Positions 36,317 through 45,889 of a stretch of DNA of 64,000 bases are shown one piece after another. This DNA comes from Aequorivita xiaoshiensis (GTDB lineage: Bacteria; Bacteroidota; Bacteroidia; Flavobacteriales; Flavobacteriaceae), in the NCBI RefSeq assembly GCF_022008395.1, contig NZ_JAIRBB010000001.1:434001-498000 (forward strand), written 5' to 3'. The first letter of the stretch is position 1; every line of letters starts with the position of its first letter. The position numbers were made by a program, and so were the translations under genes. The notes under the pieces are model-generated. The model did no database searches. It worked only from the letters and a program-made list of their open reading frames with translations, and was not told the origin of the DNA.

Positions 36317-39181
36317 ATGAAACGCTTATTCTTCACTCTTCTTTTCTTAAGTGTTTTTTTGTTGAGTAGTAATGCTCAGCAACTTCAATTTAAAAACTAC
36401 AAAGTAGAAGATGGTTTAATTAGCAACGAGACTCACGCAATACTTCAAGATAGTAAAGATAGAATTTGGATTTCCTCTATAGGAGGAGTGAGTTGTTTCA
36501 ATGGAAAAACTTTTAAAAACTACACTACTGAAAACGGGCTAACTTCAAATATAAGTTTTAGCATTTTTGAAGATTCTAAACAAAGAATTTGGGTAGGAAC
36601 ACTTAACAAAGGTGTTTGCGTAATTCAAGATGAAAAAGTAGTTCTTAGTGAAACTTTTGAGACTAAATTTTTAGGAAGTGCAAATAGTTTTTTAGAAGCC
36701 AAAGATGGCACAATTTATATTGTCTTTGCAAGAGGCATAGCGTCTTATAAAAATGGAAAGTGGGAAAAATTGGATATTAATTACAATGTAACTAATAATG
36801 CTACTCTATTAAAATCTGCGTGGTACGACGATAATACCATTTTTATTACTTCTTCTAACAAAGGCGTTTTCAAATTAACGCTGGACACTCTCAAACTTGA
36901 AAATATTTATAGTGACAAAGACGGAATAAATAAAATTTGTTATTCAATCTTAATCGATGATGATAAGGTTATTTGGTTAGGTACATACGGTAGTTTATGC
37001 AAAATAGATAAAGGCAAAATCACTAATTACAATTTCAACCTCAACGAATTTGACTTAAACCGCGTTTATGATATTCTGGAAGAAAATGAAAATGAGCTTT
37101 ATTTAGCTTTTGAAGGAAATGGTTTTGGGGTATTTAATAAGGAAACAGGTAAGATTATCATATATAACGAAAAGCAAGGAATGCCTAGTAAGTATATTTA
37201 CAGTATAATTAAAGATACTGAAGGGAATCACTGGATGACTTCTTACGGTGAAGGGATAATTCGTTTTCGGGATACTTCGTTTAAAATTTATAATAAAGAG
37301 CAGGGGATGCCCTCGAACTTTGTCAATGATTTTTTGCAGTGGGATGACCAGTTAATTATTGCAACTGATGCCGGTGCGATAGCAGTTACGAGTCCAGAAA
37401 ACGTTCGTTATTTTACAGATAATAAACCTGTAACCAACTTGTTTATAACTCCTGAGAACACTTTGTTGGCTTCTACAAATCAGGATGTAAAAGAATATTC
37501 CAAAAATAAACCACCTAAAGTTATAGACACAGGGGTTTATAATTTAATCTATAAGGATGAAGATCGTACGCTGCTTTTTGAAACTAGCAGAATTAAAGCC
37601 ATAACTAAGGACTCTACCTATTTTATAAATTCTTCTCGAAGTGTTGGGGTTGTGCCAATTGGAGATCGTCTTATTCTTTGCAAAATCAGTGGTTTACACC
37701 AACTTCATAACAACAAGGTTAGCCCCATACCTGGGATTGACTTTTATAAACATAATAATTTTAGAAGCATAGATGTAATAAGTGAAAACGAAATTATAGC
37801 TGGAAATGAAAAAAACTTTTATTATATAAAGCTAGAAAATGAGGAATTTAAGATAAAGGTATTAGATATTTCGCGCTTAAATAATTTAAATTATTTCCGC
37901 GCATTAAAAGTTGATGATAAAGATTTATGGGTAGCAGGACGAGATGTATTCTATAAAATTGATCTAAAACTATTATTAGAAAAGGATAGTATATCAAGTA
38001 AACATTTTAACACAGTTTCACATTTTTTAGAAAACGACATAGATTTTAATTCGCTACATGTCACCCACAAAAAGACGGTAGTAGCCTCTTCTATAAATGG
38101 TATTATTACCTTTAGGGAGGATGAGTATTTACAAAATTTTCAACCTCCAAGATTAAACCTATCTGATGTGTTTTTGTTTTCTGAACCCTTGGAAGATAGT
38201 TTGTACCGTAGCTCAAATAGAATTATCCTACCTTTTCAAAAGAATTATTTAACTTTTTTAATGGAGGCAATAACATTTACAAATCCAGAAAAGGTTAAAT
38301 ATAAATATAGAATGATAGGACTGCGTGACGGGGATGAATGGTCACCAGCAACCTCCGATCCAAAAGCTGTATTTTCATTTTTACCTCCTGGAGATTATAC
38401 TTTCGAATTTATTGCAGACAATGGGATTGGAAATTGGCAGTCTAAACCTTACCAATATAATTTTACTATAAAACTGCCATTTTGGAGAACAGGGTGGTTT
38501 TGGTTTTCTCTTTTAACGCTTATCTCTTTGGGTGTCTTTATTTCCATTTACTTTAAAAATAAGCAAGAGCAAAAAAGAAATGAAAATTACACTCATAATC
38601 TAATTAAAGCTCAAGAACAAGAGCGGATACGAGTAGCTCGGGAACTTCATGATAGTGTGGGACAAAAACTAATGTTGCTAACCAAGAAAACAAAATCGCT
38701 TGGTAATATTGAAATGGAATCCTTGGCGGGAAATACTTTAGATGAACTTCGCACAATCTCTAGAGGTTTACACCCAGCTACCCTGGAAAAACTAGGACCA
38801 ACAGCAGCAATAATAAAGTTAATAAACGAGGTTGACGACAATACAAATATTTTTTTTACGCATGAAATTGAAGATATAGATGCTTTGTTAAGCAAGGATG
38901 CATCCTTACATTTATACAGAATTATTCAAGAGGTGTTGAACAATATGATAAAACATTCTGATGCAAAAGCAGCCTATATAAAAATTGTAAAGAAAAATAA
39001 CTTTATAGAGACTACAATTGTGGACAACGGTAAAGGATTTGACAGTATTGATAAATTAAAATTTAATAATAGCTTAGGAATGCAAACTATAGTAGAACGT
39101 GCTAAAATTCTAAATTCCAAAATTGACATTAAAAGTCAAATAAATAAGGGTACCCAAATAACTTTATCTACACCACTTTAA
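36317..39181 (+). CDS. Beta-propeller sensor histidine kinase (HisKA_3 type)
   Basis: A 954-residue sensor. A signal peptide or anchor is at residues 1-20. Two-component-regulator propeller repeats run over about 25-640, with motifs like ILQDSKDRIWISS and IFEDSKQRIWVGT. A Y_Y_Y domain follows near 650-725, then one membrane helix at about 735-755. The cytoplasmic kinase has the phospho-acceptor His778 in ARELHDSVGQKL, then an ATPase domain with DNGKGFD. The signal is unknown; propeller sensors in Bacteroidota often respond to extracellular nutrients. The response regulator starts directly after the stop codon. Confidence 0.93.
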   Translation: MKRLFFTLLFLSVFLLSSNAQQLQFKNYKVEDGLISNETHAILQDSKDRIWISSIGGVSCFNGKTFKNYTTENGLTSNISFSIFEDSKQRIWVGTLNKGVCVIQDEKVVLSETFETKFLGSANSFLEAKDGTIYIVFARGIASYKNGKWEKLDINYNVTNNATLLKSAWYDDNTIFITSSNKGVFKLTLDTLKLENIYSDKDGINKICYSILIDDDKVIWLGTYGSLCKIDKGKITNYNFNLNEFDLNRVYDILEENENELYLAFEGNGFGVFNKETGKIIIYNEKQGMPSKYIYSIIKDTEGNHWMTSYGEGIIRFRDTSFKIYNKEQGMPSNFVNDFLQWDDQLIIATDAGAIAVTSPENVRYFTDNKPVTNLFITPENTLLASTNQDVKEYSKNKPPKVIDTGVYNLIYKDEDRTLLFETSRIKAITKDSTYFINSSRSVGVVPIGDRLILCKISGLHQLHNNKVSPIPGIDFYKHNNFRSIDVISENEIIAGNEKNFYYIKLENEEFKIKVLDISRLNNLNYFRALKVDDKDLWVAGRDVFYKIDLKLLLEKDSISSKHFNTVSHFLENDIDFNSLHVTHKKTVVASSINGIITFREDEYLQNFQPPRLNLSDVFLFSEPLEDSLYRSSNRIILPFQKNYLTFLMEAITFTNPEKVKYKYRMIGLRDGDEWSPATSDPKAVFSFLPPGDYTFEFIADNGIGNWQSKPYQYNFTIKLPFWRTGWFWFSLLTLISLGVFISIYFKNKQEQKRNENYTHNLIKAQEQERIRVARELHDSVGQKLMLLTKKTKSLGNIEMESLAGNTLDELRTISRGLHPATLEKLGPTAAIIKLINEVDDNTNIFFTHEIEDIDALLSKDASLHLYRIIQEVLNNMIKHSDAKAAYIKIVKKNNFIETTIVDNGKGFDSIDKLKFNNSLGMQTIVERAKILNSKIDIKSQINKGTQITLSTPL

Positions 39182-39832
39182 ATGATTGTAAAAAATGATA
39201 TAACATTCGTAATCGCAGACGATCATCCAATGATTTTAAAAGGATTGAACGATGAGCTAATTTCTAATAACTACAATGTTGTGGGAAAAGCGATAAACGG
39301 CTTACAAGCATTAGAACATATATTAACCTATAAACCAACAATTGCTCTTCTAGATATAGATATGCCATTATTAACCGGATTTGAAGTTATAAAAATGGCA
39401 AAAGAAAAAGAAGTGGATACAAAGTTTATTGTGCTTTCATTTCACAAAGAGAGTGATTATATATCTCAAGCCAAATCACTTCAAATAAATGGATATCTCC
39501 TTAAAGAGGATTCATTTTCTGAAATTGAAAAGTGTATTAATGATGTAATTCAAGGAAAAACATATTTTAGTAAATCTTTTGAACCGTCATCACTTCAAAC
39601 CGTATCAGACGATTTGAAGAAAATAAAACTTTTAACAGCTTCAGAAAAAACAATTTTAAAGTTGATTGCACAACAGCTAAGTACTGCTGAAATCGCCGAT
39701 AACCTATGTGTTTCACCAAGAACGGTAGAAAAACATCGCAGCAATATACTTTCTAAATTAGAATTAAATGGCACTCATCACTCATTGAGTAACTGGGCTA
39801 TAATTCACAAAAAAACAATTCGAGAGATTTAA
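39182..39832 (+). CDS. LuxR-family response regulator
   Basis: A 216-residue NarL-type regulator. The receiver domain (residues 5-125) has the acidic pocket IADDHP, the phospho-acceptor Asp58 in LLDIDMP and a Lys near residue 105. The C-terminal LuxR helix-turn-helix reads TAEIADNLCVSPRTVEKHRS. Its ATG follows the kinase stop with no gap, so the two are coupled. Target genes are not evident. It overlaps the convergent esterase-like gene by four bases. Confidence 0.95.
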   Translation: MIVKNDITFVIADDHPMILKGLNDELISNNYNVVGKAINGLQALEHILTYKPTIALLDIDMPLLTGFEVIKMAKEKEVDTKFIVLSFHKESDYISQAKSLQINGYLLKEDSFSEIEKCINDVIQGKTYFSKSFEPSSLQTVSDDLKKIKLLTASEKTILKLIAQQLSTAEIADNLCVSPRTVEKHRSNILSKLELNGTHHSLSNWAIIHKKTIREI

Positions 39833-40971
39833 TCCCTAGCACTTAAGTCGTCTGCTAAGTCTAAAAGTAATTCTTGGGTAATAAAATCTGCATCTTGTTT
39901 TCCAAAACCGCTGCGATAAATTCTAATTGCTTTTCGGTAATCCCCTTGTGATTCATAAAAACGCCCCAAATAATAATCACCTAAAACATTATCGGGGTAT
40001 TGTTTTTTAGCAAGTTTCGCTAGTTTTTCTACAGCTTCCCATTGATTTTGCTTTTCTGCAGCTGTTCCTACGGCAATAAAGTCGTTAATTCTAATAGGTA
40101 TATCTAATCCAAACAAATCTTTAATAATTTGATATTTATCAACTAGGTATTGATATACTTGAGTATTCTTATTCAATAAAACTTCAGAAAATTCTGCTTT
40201 ACTTATTGGTCTATATACAGAAAATATCTTCTCTAAAGCATTGGGGATACCACGCCCCACTAATGAATAATGTGTCGCATTTTCAAAATTGTCGTAGTAG
40301 TAATTAAAAGTTTCGCTCTCTATACCATTTAATTGATTATTTAAACTTTCAGTAGATTCTTGTAATCCTTTAATATCTTCTGTACCAGTAGCCAAATAAT
40401 AAAATAGTTTTTCAGGAATCTGTGGAATACGCTGTACAAGACGCTCTTCCATCATTGGCGCTAAGTCTGGGCTTAAATTTATATATCCGTTTAGCAACGG
40501 TGGATCCTTAAATAAATAGTAGTTCAAAAAGTTTGCAGTAAAGTCGTGTCCCACCCCAATAATGAATTTAGCTGTTCTATAATTTTCATCTATATATGGA
40601 ATCAATTCTAACCCAATAAATTCAAAAAAACTAGCTCCTTTGTCAATTGGCATATAACTCCGGTCGTCGTATTCTCCATCTTTATATCTACTTCCTGATT
40701 GCATAACACCTACAACAATTGCTTCAGGCATATCCTCCCAATAACTAAAGTAGTCTACATTACCAGCAACTGGTTCAAACAAGTAATCAGCATCAAGTAC
40801 TAAAACTATAGGATATTTTTTATCTGTATTTGTATCGTAATTTCTGGGTAACTGTATCTTAAGTTTTCGCGTTTCATCCAGTTTTTTTGAATTGAATTCT
40901 TCATAAATCACCTGTGAACTAACTGTACCGAATGTTATTGCAAAGAATGCAAAAAATATAATTTTTTTCAT
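39829..40971 (-). CDS. Esterase-like (alpha/beta-fold) exported protein with TPR tail
   Basis: A 380-residue protein from the ATG at 40971 (MKKIIFFAFF), which gives a signal peptide ending GTVSSQ; an upstream ATG at 41010 would bury it. The body resembles putative esterase D proteins (IQLPRNYDTNTDKKYPIVLVLDAD). At the nucleophile elbow, where these have GHSxGG, it reads GHDFTA: Asp143 replaces Ser. A His in ENATHYSL is kept. TPR-like helices follow from about residue 315. It may be a pseudo-esterase that binds rather than cuts. Confidence 0.78.
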   Translation of the reverse strand: MKKIIFFAFFAITFGTVSSQVIYEEFNSKKLDETRKLKIQLPRNYDTNTDKKYPIVLVLDADYLFEPVAGNVDYFSYWEDMPEAIVVGVMQSGSRYKDGEYDDRSYMPIDKGASFFEFIGLELIPYIDENYRTAKFIIGVGHDFTANFLNYYLFKDPPLLNGYINLSPDLAPMMEERLVQRIPQIPEKLFYYLATGTEDIKGLQESTESLNNQLNGIESETFNYYYDNFENATHYSLVGRGIPNALEKIFSVYRPISKAEFSEVLLNKNTQVYQYLVDKYQIIKDLFGLDIPIRINDFIAVGTAAEKQNQWEAVEKLAKLAKKQYPDNVLGDYYLGRFYESQGDYRKAIRIYRSGFGKQDADFITQELLLDLADDLSARD

Positions 40972-41051
40972 ATCAAGGATTTTTTTAGCTTCCGACTGTA
41001 AAATAATCAATTTTAAAATTGTTGTTTTTTAAATTAGCTTAATTATAACAT

Positions 41052-42014
41052 TTACTTGTCTCGATTATAAATAGGCAACAAGATCAAGGAAAGAACACCG
41101 AATAAAACGATGGAACTTATATTGGAAATCCATACAATCCAACCTATTGCCACACCAACTGTTTTGGCTATTGCAAAAACCGATAATATCCCCGCAATCG
41201 CAGCAGGATAAGTTCCAAAACCACTATTTGTAAAGGCAAAGGTAAAACTGCCTACTACAAAAGTAATGATGACAGTACCTATTGAAATATTAGATGTTTC
41301 TGGTAATGCGTGAATTGCAGTGTAAAATGATAATATATATAAGCCCCAAATAAAAAATGTGTGGAGTATAAAAGGACCCTTTTTTTTCATCTTCACTATA
41401 CTGAAAACCCCCTCCTTTAATCCTATTACAAAATTTTTTAATCGCTTATTTACATCAGACTTCGAAAACCGAATATAAATGGGAATACTAATAATTATTA
41501 ATAGAACACCAACAGCAAGCACATATAATATGGAAGCTGGAATAGCTTCAAATATATAATCGTAAAGTACTTCGAATTTAATAATGCAGGCTAGAGCTGT
41601 AAAAAATAGTAAGAACAGTAAATCGACAATTCTTTCAGATATAATAGTACCAAATCCTTTTTGAAATGGCACATTTTCGTATTTATCTAAAATTACAGCC
41701 CTTGATACTTCCCCACTTTTTGGAATAAATATATTCATTAGGTAAGCTACAGAAACAGCCATAAAGTTATTGGCAATTTTTGTTTTACACCCAATGGCCT
41801 CTAGCATAAAGCTCCACCGATATGCACGTGAAAAATGACTAAGGACACTTAGAAAAACTGAAAGTAATACAAATCCGTAATTTGCATCGGCAAAATACTT
41901 CTTCGTTTCAGCAATTTGTGTCGGTGTAAATGATTGGTATATATACCAAATTAGAAAAACCCCCAATCCTAAAGGAATGGAAATTTTCAAAAATTTTAAA
42001 AAGAAGCGATTCAA
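41052..42014 (-). CDS. Flippase-like membrane protein (lysylphosphatidylglycerol synthase TM region family)
   Basis: A 320-residue protein with about eight hydrophobic helices and the family segment HFSRAYRWSFMLEA near residue 65, as in UPF0104/AglD-type proteins. Members are membrane parts of lipid-modifying or lipid-translocating systems, and no catalytic domain is attached here. It starts right after panD (one base between them), so it is probably cotranscribed with panC-panD. There is no evidence for a shared pathway. Confidence 0.8.
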   Translation of the reverse strand: MNRFFLKFLKISIPLGLGVFLIWYIYQSFTPTQIAETKKYFADANYGFVLLSVFLSVLSHFSRAYRWSFMLEAIGCKTKIANNFMAVSVAYLMNIFIPKSGEVSRAVILDKYENVPFQKGFGTIISERIVDLLFLLFFTALACIIKFEVLYDYIFEAIPASILYVLAVGVLLIIISIPIYIRFSKSDVNKRLKNFVIGLKEGVFSIVKMKKKGPFILHTFFIWGLYILSFYTAIHALPETSNISIGTVIITFVVGSFTFAFTNSGFGTYPAAIAGILSVFAIAKTVGVAIGWIVWISNISSIVLFGVLSLILLPIYNRDK

Positions 42015-42015
42015 T

Positions 42016-42366
42016 TTAACGCAAAAGATTGGTTGCCTCGTCTGGGAAAACCAATGCAGGTTTAAAAGCTTTTGCTTCTTCTATATCCATAATTGCGTAA
42101 GTAATTAAAATAAGGATATCGCCAGGAGCTACTCTTCTTGCCGCCGCTCCGTTTAAAGTGATTTCACCACTTTTTCTCGGACCTGGAATTGCATAGGTTT
42201 CAAGACGTTCACCGTTATTATTATTTACAATTTGAACTTTTTCGCCTTCAATAATATTGGCGGCATCCATTAAATCCTCGTCTATAGTGATGCTACCGAT
42301 ATAATTAAGATCGGCACCGGTAACTTTTACTCTATGGATTTTAGATTTTACTACGTGTATTTGCAT
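42016..42366 (-). CDS. panD: Aspartate 1-decarboxylase (pro-enzyme)
   Basis: A 116-residue pyruvoyl-dependent enzyme making beta-alanine for pantothenate. The self-cleavage site Gly24-Ser25 is in NYIGSITID; Lys8 or Lys10 near the N-terminus and Tyr22 fit the active-site pattern. Normal length. It is 12 bases downstream of panC on the same strand, so the two steps supplying and using beta-alanine are coexpressed. A TACCTTTG box (42378-42371 on the minus strand) lies in that gap but would give an almost leaderless transcript. Confidence 0.96.
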   Translation of the reverse strand: MQIHVVKSKIHRVKVTGADLNYIGSITIDEDLMDAANIIEGEKVQIVNNNNGERLETYAIPGPRKSGEITLNGAAARRVAPGDILILITYAIMDIEEAKAFKPALVFPDEATNLLR

Positions 42367-42378
42367 TTTGCAAAGGTA

Positions 42379-43224
42379 TTAATTTAATGACATATTATCT
42401 ATTAACCTCACTTCTCCTGCGTATGCCGCTATAAAAGCCCTGTATTTTGCGCCATTGCTTATTTGCTCAGCTGTTTTAAGGGTTCCTTCATCGGCAATTT
42501 CAAAATATTCGAGATTTAAATGAGGGTTTTGCAAAAATCGTTCCGCAACTAATTCATTTAAAGCTGATATAGAAGTAGATGAAAAATTCTCTTTTACTTC
42601 ATTTAAAACTTTATAAATTACTGAAGCTTCTTCAAATTGCTTTTCGGTTAGTCGTTTATTACGCGAACTCATTGCAAGACCATTGCTTTCTCTTAGAATT
42701 GGACACCCTACAATGTTTACTGGAAGATTTTCAATTTCAACTAATTTTCTAACTATTTGCAATTGTTGAAAATCTTTTTCCCCGAAATAAGCAAAATCTG
42801 GTTGGATAATTCTGAAAAATTTATCGAGAATAGTCCCTACTCCGTCAAAATGTCCTTTTCGATGTTTTCCTTCCATTTCATTTTCCAAACCATCAAAATT
42901 GTAGTTTTTCGATGAAACTGATTCGCTATAAAGGTCTAAAACTTCGGGTAGGTATATAATTAATTCCTTATTTAAACTATACAATAAAGATATATCGTCC
43001 TCTGGAGTTCGCGGGTATTTATCGAGATCTGAACTATTGTTAAATTGAGTTGGGTTTACAAAAATACTAATAACTACAACATCGTTTTCGTCTAAGGCTT
43101 TCTTTACTAACGAAATATGTCCTTCATGCAATGCACCCATTGTTGGCACAAAACCTATTTTATTGTTTTCTCTAACAAGTGAAAGAGCTTGTACCAGTGA
43201 TTGCTTTTGGGTAAATATTGCCAT
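42379..43224 (-). CDS. panC: Pantothenate synthetase
   Basis: PanC joins pantoate and beta-alanine with ATP in the cytosol. The 281-residue protein has the PTMGALHEGH motif (His33, His36), GEKDFQQLQIVRK near residue 150 for pantoate/ATP, and SSRNKRL near residue 188. Full length. It heads panC-panD and is divergent from the glycogen-synthase-like gene, a conserved neighbourhood in flavobacteria. Confidence 0.97.
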   Translation of the reverse strand: MAIFTQKQSLVQALSLVRENNKIGFVPTMGALHEGHISLVKKALDENDVVVISIFVNPTQFNNSSDLDKYPRTPEDDISLLYSLNKELIIYLPEVLDLYSESVSSKNYNFDGLENEMEGKHRKGHFDGVGTILDKFFRIIQPDFAYFGEKDFQQLQIVRKLVEIENLPVNIVGCPILRESNGLAMSSRNKRLTEKQFEEASVIYKVLNEVKENFSSTSISALNELVAERFLQNPHLNLEYFEIADEGTLKTAEQISNGAKYRAFIAAYAGEVRLIDNMSLN

Positions 43225-43282
43225 AAAAAGGTTTTAAGAGCGGCAAAATTAATATATTAAAGACAATCTACATAAATTTTCG

Positions 43283-43290
43283 TAATTTTG
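43283..43290 (+). promoter_or_regulatory. Minus-7 box before the glycogen-synthase-like gene
   Basis: TAATTTTG fits TAnnTTTG, 64 bases before the ATG at 43354. The upstream TTG is not clear. Confidence 0.4.
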
Positions 43291-43353
43291 CGTGTTTTTA
43301 AAAATCTCCTGTTTTAGGAAAAAATTGCATTTAACACTTAAAATACCCTATAG

Positions 43354-44163
43354 ATGAAAGATAAAAGAGTCTTGTATGTGTCTTCCGAAGTAGTACCATA
43401 TCTTCCTGAGACCGAGATTTCTTCAATGTCGTTTGAAGCTCCAAGAATGATTAACAACAGTGGCGGACAGATTAGAATTTTTATGCCTCGCTACGGCAAT
43501 ATTAATGAAAGAAGACATCAATTACACGAAGTAATTAGACTTTCTGGAATGAACCTAGTAATTAACGACTTAGATATGCCGTTAATTATTAAAGTAGCGT
43601 CGATACCAAAAGAGCGTATACAGGTTTATTTTATTGATAACGAAGATTACTTTAAAAGAAAAGCAACCTTTGCAGATGAGGAAGGGAATTTCTTCAAAGA
43701 TAACGACGAACGTGCTATCTTTTTTGCGAAAGGAGTAATTGAAACAGTAAAGAAACTTAATTGGGCTCCAGATATTATTCACGTTCACGGTTGGATGGCT
43801 GCATTCTTACCATTATATCTGCGTAATTACTACGGAACTGAACCACTTTTTGAAAACAGTAAGATTGTAACTTCTGTGTACAATCAAGGATTTGATGGCG
43901 AGTTGGCTAAAAACACTATAGACAAAGTGAGATTTGATGCTATTGATGATGAAGCAATTATGGGACTTGAGAATCCAACTTACGTTAATTTAATGAAGAT
44001 TGCACTTGATAATTCTGACGCCATCATCAAAGGTTCTGAAGAAATACCTGCAGAACTTGAAGAATATATTAACACTTTGGAAAAACCTGTGTTAAATTAT
44101 CACAATATGGAGAATTTTTCCCAAGCATATTTGGATTTTTACAGCGAGAAAGTATTAGAATAA
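43354..44163 (+). CDS. Short glycogen/starch-synthase-like protein (GT5 N-terminal domain only)
   Basis: A 269-residue protein matching the N-terminal half of ADP-glucose glycogen synthases: LYVSSEVVPYLPE at the start and DIIHVHGWMAAFLPLYL near residue 140. The start lacks the usual KxGGL motif (the position reads PETEISSM). The C-terminal GT-B domain that binds ADP-glucose is absent. The frame ends cleanly with no sign of a recent break, so it is a stable short form, which I recall at this locus in other flavobacteria. Enzyme activity is doubtful. Confidence 0.8.
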   Translation: MKDKRVLYVSSEVVPYLPETEISSMSFEAPRMINNSGGQIRIFMPRYGNINERRHQLHEVIRLSGMNLVINDLDMPLIIKVASIPKERIQVYFIDNEDYFKRKATFADEEGNFFKDNDERAIFFAKGVIETVKKLNWAPDIIHVHGWMAAFLPLYLRNYYGTEPLFENSKIVTSVYNQGFDGELAKNTIDKVRFDAIDDEAIMGLENPTYVNLMKIALDNSDAIIKGSEEIPAELEEYINTLEKPVLNYHNMENFSQAYLDFYSEKVLE

Positions 44164-44341
44164 TTTCTTCAACATTCGCAATAATATTTGCGTCTTATAG
44201 TTTCAACCGAAAAACAATTAAAAAGAAACTGATGAAATGCCTATTTGCTATTTGCGGTACAAAAAGTGTAAACACTTTTGAATTACTAAACGAAAGCAAT
44301 TTGCGTATTGGGCGTTTCTATTTATCAAATACTATTTGCAA

Positions 44342-45880
44342 ATGAAAATTAAAAATTTGTTGCCCCTCGCCGGCACTATTTTATTTATAATTATTGGCTT
44401 ATCTTCTTGTGAAAGCGATATAAGTACAATTGGTTCTGAAATACTTGGAGATGAAAGTCCGAATGGTATTTTGGATGAATCACACACTGTAATTTCTTAC
44501 AGCAAAAAACTTGGCCCTCTACAAAGTAATAGACTTCCAGCCTACCAATTGGGAGTTTACAATGACCCTGTTTACGGCAAATCTACTGTTAACTTGTTAT
44601 CACAGCTTACTATGGAAAAAAACAATCCAACGTTTGGTGATAGTGCTCGTGTAGATAGTGTTTTTGTGTATTTACCATATTTTAGTGAAGGAACAACTGT
44701 GGATAGTGTAACTACTTATGAGTTAGATTCAATCTACGGTATCAGTCCTATAAATGTGAATATTTATAAATCTAACTACTTCTTAAGAGAATATGATCCT
44801 GAAGCTGGTTTTCAAGAATTTCAAAATTACTACACCAATCAAGGTGCTGAATTTGAAAACTATATCGATACCGAATTAGGAAAAGTAGAACAATTTATTC
44901 CTACTAGAAATGGGTATATTTATAATGAAGGTACTGACGAAGAAGAAAAATTAGGTCCTGGATTACGCGTTAAATTAGACTCAACTTTTTTCCAAACTAC
45001 TATAATTGATATGGAAGGGAAAGAGGAGTTGCGAAACAACAATAACTTCAAAAATTATTTAAGAGGAATTTATTTTAAAGTAAACTCCCCTACTAATGAT
45101 GGTAGTTTGTTTTTGTTTGATCAATCTAAAGCAAATGTCTCTATATTCTATAGTTATTACGATGAAGATAGTGAAGGAAGAAAAGACGATGTCTTTAAAT
45201 TAAATTTTAATGGTATTAATGTTAATACCTTTGAAAATGAACTTCCTAGCCCTATACAAACAGCTGTAGATAATCCAAATACCGAAACAGGAAATGAAAA
45301 CCTTTACATTCGTGGAGGTGATGGAATAATTTCTGTTGTAGAACTTTTTGGAAAAGATCTGGACAATAATGGTGTTGCCGATGAACTTGAATTACTTAGA
45401 AGTAAAAAATGGCTTGTTAATGAAGCAAACCTTGTTTTTTATGTAAATCAAGATATCGTATCAGGTGGTGCATCTGAACCAGAACGTATTATGATTTACG
45501 ACTTAAAAAACAGCAACGTCTTAGTAGATTACACTTCCGACCCAACAAACGGTTTGGAGCCAATTGAGGCTTTTACCAATCATTTTGGAAGGTTAGAGCG
45601 CGGTACTGATGGAAATGGAAAATATTATAAATTAAAAATTACCGACCATATTAGTAACATTATAAATAAAGATAGTACAAACGTTCCTTTAGGAATTGTT
45701 GTATCTCAAAATGTTAAGAATAGAACAACTCAAAAATTAAAAGAAGCTATGGAACCTAGTATCGAAGAGGTGCCATCTAGTAGTGTTATTTCTCCTGAAG
45801 GAACCGTTATTTACGGAAATGCAACTTCCAACCAAGAGAAAAAACTGAAACTTCAAATTTATTATACAGAACCAAATTAA
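44342..45880 (+). CDS. DUF4270 lipoprotein
   Basis: A 512-residue surface or periplasmic lipoprotein (lipobox IGLSSC, Cys near residue 24) with the DUF4270 features: STIGSEILGD after the lipobox, YQLGVYNDPVYGKST near residue 72 and beta-rich repeats to the end. Function is unknown. The start is ATG 44342. It lies between the glycogen-synthase-like gene and glmS, nine bases before glmS, and probably forms an operon with it. Confidence 0.9.
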   Translation: MKIKNLLPLAGTILFIIIGLSSCESDISTIGSEILGDESPNGILDESHTVISYSKKLGPLQSNRLPAYQLGVYNDPVYGKSTVNLLSQLTMEKNNPTFGDSARVDSVFVYLPYFSEGTTVDSVTTYELDSIYGISPINVNIYKSNYFLREYDPEAGFQEFQNYYTNQGAEFENYIDTELGKVEQFIPTRNGYIYNEGTDEEEKLGPGLRVKLDSTFFQTTIIDMEGKEELRNNNNFKNYLRGIYFKVNSPTNDGSLFLFDQSKANVSIFYSYYDEDSEGRKDDVFKLNFNGINVNTFENELPSPIQTAVDNPNTETGNENLYIRGGDGIISVVELFGKDLDNNGVADELELLRSKKWLVNEANLVFYVNQDIVSGGASEPERIMIYDLKNSNVLVDYTSDPTNGLEPIEAFTNHFGRLERGTDGNGKYYKLKITDHISNIINKDSTNVPLGIVVSQNVKNRTTQKLKEAMEPSIEEVPSSSVISPEGTVIYGNATSNQEKKLKLQIYYTEPN

Positions 45881-45889
45881 AATTCGACT

